Position numbers and translations under genes: made by a program. From contig JABDII010000139.1 of NCBI GenBank assembly GCA_013003805.1, forward strand, positions 1-7,049: 7,049 nucleotides of DNA, read 5' to 3'. The stretch is from Gemmatimonadales bacterium (GTDB lineage: Bacteria > Gemmatimonadota > Gemmatimonadetes > Gemmatimonadales > GWC2-71-9). The notes under the pieces are model-generated. The model saw nothing but the letters and a program-made list of their open reading frames with translations. It did not search any database and was not told where the DNA came from. Positions 5,702-7,049 of the stretch are shown piece by piece (positions within the stretch are counted from its first letter, which is position 1; every line of letters starts with the position of its first letter).

Positions 5702-5977
5702 GTGCGCTCGCCACCGGAGTGCGTCGCCAGGGGAAGCGTGGCAGCCGAGGAACTCGTACGAGCCCTCGCACCCTACAACCGGATTCGTCACACCCGCTTA
5801 GACGATGTTGGTCGCCGATATGTCGCGCAGCTCGAGCGCGTGCTCGATGACACCTTCCAAGCGGGGCAAACACTGATTGTCTATGGAACGCTCGCCCCGG
5901 GCGCAATCAACCATCACCGCCTCGCGGGGCAATCCGGCACCTGGTCGAACGGAGGCGTCGATCGGGATGGGTGCTCG
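5702..5977 (+). pseudogene. Truncated gamma-glutamylcyclotransferase-like gene (N-terminal part only)
   Basis: From the GTG at 5702, with AAGGA at 5688-5692 nine bases upstream and overlapping the deacylase stop, a frame encodes about 55 residues of unassigned leader containing an amphipathic helix (R-R-Y-V-A-Q-L-E-R-V-L-D-D). It then gives L-I-V-Y-G-T-L-A-P-G (residues 58-67), N-H-H-R-L-A and G-T-W-S-N-G. This is the opening strand and glycine loop of the gamma-glutamylcyclotransferase/AIG2-like fold. Resemblance stops at about residue 90 (base 5971), before the part that holds the family's catalytic Glu. The frame stays open to a stop at 6208, but those last 77 or so codons are antisense to the lyase-like gene ending at 5978 and look like nothing in the family. 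I infer a gene cut by deletion or rearrangement at about 5971-5978. A short standalone protein cannot be excluded. Confidence 0.5.
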
Positions 5978-6967
5978 CTAAGGCACGCGAGCTCGGCCGA
6001 TGGTGTTGGCATCGGTGCCGAACCAAATGGTGCGCGTGGGCGCATGAAACACCATGTGCCGCACCGAGCCACCACCGCTTGGGATGGCCGTCACGCTGAA
6101 GAACTGCTCCGTCCTCGAATCGAATCCCACCAATCGATTGGGCCGCGGGCCCGTCTCAACGAACCAGAGCCGATCGGCGTCGTCCACGGTCATGGCATAT
6201 GGCAGTGAGGCCGCCCGCCCCGGAGCTGCCCATTCGCGGACCGCACCAGTGGTTGGATCGAGCCTGGCCAGGAAGCCGCGCGCGTAATCCACGTACCACA
6301 CGACATCATCTGAGGTCACTGCGAGGCGGCGCGGCCGGGCCCGTTGATCCGGGAGCTCGAGCATCCGGAGTTGGAGCGATGCGGGGTCGATGGTGGTAAT
6401 AGCATTGGTCCCGAAGGTCGCGATCCAGGGTCGACGTTGCCCGTCGATAACGATTCCGTAAGGCCGCGCGTTGGGCACCGGCACGTCGACCAGGGTGACG
6501 TCTTGCGTTTCGGGCTCGAACCGGCCAACCATGTTGCCGTGCTGCACGGTGAACCAGCCCGTACCCTCCGGGTCGAACACCAACGTGTGGGGGTCTCGCG
6601 CGCGGCTGTCCGGCATGGGAACTGTGGTGATTGCCCCGGTAGTGGGATCGAGCCTCGCGATATTCGCCTGCCGGTTCCCGGTATACCAGATGGTGCCGTC
6701 CGGTGCCGCGACGACGTTGTGCGGACCGGCACCGGCGGGAAGCGGATATTGCCAGAACGCTTCGGTCTTGGGATCGAACGAAGCGACGTAATCCGCTTTC
6801 TGACCCACGAACCAGACCAGGCCGTTTGGGCCGACATACGGATCCCGGGGTCGGGTATCGGCCCACGGAACGAGCCATTCCTGTATCTCTACGGTGTCAG
6901 CCGGGGCTGACACCGGCATGGTGATTGGGAACGGGGGCACGCACAGGAGCATGATCTCGGCAAGCAT
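5978..6967 (-). CDS. Virginiamycin B lyase-like seven-bladed beta-propeller protein
   Basis: This 329-residue protein consists of seven propeller repeats of the type P-x-x-h-x-x-x-x-D-G-x-h-W-F-x-x-x-x-x-x-h-x-x-h-D-P-x-T-G, starting near residues 42, 83, 126, 169, 211, 255 and 302. The N-terminal strand V-E-I-Q-E-W-L-V-P probably closes blade seven. This is the Vgb/streptogramin-lyase-like fold, related to SMP-30/NHL propellers. Blade 6 keeps W-F-V-E (Glu271) and blade 7 keeps R-H (His304). However, Tyr257 replaces the His expected in blade 6, and Asp319 stands where Vgb has a Glu, judged against S. aureus Vgb from memory. Real streptogramin cleavage is therefore doubtful. The first 20 or so residues are hydrophobic with no basic start, so export is uncertain. 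AGGTGGAG lies five bases before the ATG. The gene is convergent with the truncated gene to its left. Confidence 0.87.
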   Translation of the reverse strand: MLAEIMLLCVPPFPITMPVSAPADTVEIQEWLVPWADTRPRDPYVGPNGLVWFVGQKADYVASFDPKTEAFWQYPLPAGAGPHNVVAAPDGTIWYTGNRQANIARLDPTTGAITTVPMPDSRARDPHTLVFDPEGTGWFTVQHGNMVGRFEPETQDVTLVDVPVPNARPYGIVIDGQRRPWIATFGTNAITTIDPASLQLRMLELPDQRARPRRLAVTSDDVVWYVDYARGFLARLDPTTGAVREWAAPGRAASLPYAMTVDDADRLWFVETGPRPNRLVGFDSRTEQFFSVTAIPSGGGSVRHMVFHAPTRTIWFGTDANTIGRARVP

Positions 6968-6998
6968 GGCTACTCCACCTGGTTGGGTCGGGAGAGTA

Positions 6999-7028
6999 AT
7001 GTTAGATGTATAGAGAGGATACCAGCAA
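6999..7028 (-). promoter_or_regulatory. Possible promoter of the lyase-like gene
   Basis: On the minus strand, TTGCTG (7028-7023) and TAACAT (7004-6999) are separated by 18 bases, within a locally A/T-rich patch that stands out from the GC-rich surroundings. Matches to the sigma-70 consensus are modest (three and four of six). This would give a leader of about 25 bases before the ATG at 6967. Weak evidence only. Confidence 0.25.
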
Positions 7029-7049
7029 CCCGGGCGTGTTCCCGTGATG

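Noticed and set aside
4409..5791. A 460-codon open frame on the minus strand opposite the deacylase
   Set aside because: Its product has no recognisable domain and is rich in Arg, Pro, Gly and His. The plus strand encodes a clear, motif-complete enzyme. Long antisense frames are expected in GC-rich coding DNA.
5965..6208. A frameshift that would restore the rest of the cyclotransferase domain
   Set aside because: I looked in the other two plus-strand frames after 5965 and found no continuation of the fold. The sequence is instead the intact 3' part of the convergent lyase-like gene, so truncation is the better explanation.
6245..6655. Short direct DNA repeats such as GGATCGAGCCT (6255-6265 and 6645-6655)
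   Set aside because: They encode the repeated L-D-P-T-T-G-A turn of two propeller blades. They reflect protein repeat structure, not a mobile or regulatory repeat.
6344..6910. Open frames on the plus strand opposite the lyase-like gene
   Set aside because: The minus-strand frame shows seven regular propeller blades and a good ribosome site. The plus-strand products are low-complexity antisense readings without a family.

Overview
The window is a compact, GC-rich (roughly 60-65% by eye) piece of bacterial chromosome. Nine genes and one gene remnant fill almost all of it, and no gene-free stretch exceeds about 150 bases. The mix of two predicted outer-membrane beta-barrel proteins (ending in Phe), a Tat-exported amidohydrolase and a bacillithiol-type YtxJ protein points to a diderm, bacillithiol-using bacterium. 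Gemmatimonadota or a similar soil/sediment phylum is my best guess. That is inference from gene content, not from a marker gene. I see no tRNA, rRNA, CRISPR array, insertion sequence or attachment site.

Layout. Plus strand: a DUF481 outer-membrane protein (66-809); a DUF4332 helix-hairpin-helix protein (874-1278) with a perfect Shine-Dalgarno; a stand-alone TrpF-like (phosphoribosylanthranilate isomerase family) protein (about 1388-2077) preceded by a strong hairpin; a membrane-anchored DUF411 metal-binding protein (2137-2613); a MerT-family mercuric transporter (about 2732-3067) preceded by another hairpin; a YtxJ bacilliredoxin-like protein (3137-3481); a small outer-membrane beta-barrel protein (3474-4052) overlapping ytxJ by 8 nt; a Tat-signal N-acyl-D-amino-acid deacylase family amidohydrolase (4055-5689) two bases further on; and an apparently decapitated gamma-glutamylcyclotransferase-like gene (from 5702) that loses its family resemblance about 7 bases before the end of the convergent gene. 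Minus strand: a seven-bladed propeller protein of the virginiamycin B lyase-like family (6967-5978), with its own ribosome site and a possible weak promoter at the right edge.

How they may work together. The most coherent unit is DUF411 - merT - ytxJ (2137-3481). It combines an exported CxCC/CH metal-binding domain, a soft-metal (Hg-type) inner-membrane importer with the two MerT cysteine pairs, and a cytosolic redox protein tied to bacillithiol. I read it as a candidate thiol-linked soft-metal handling module in which DUF411 stands where MerP normally would and no MerR or MerA is visible. The next two genes are packed as one transcription unit with ytxJ, but their functional link to it is unclear. 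The TrpF-like protein is away from any trp gene and departs from the family at several conserved positions.
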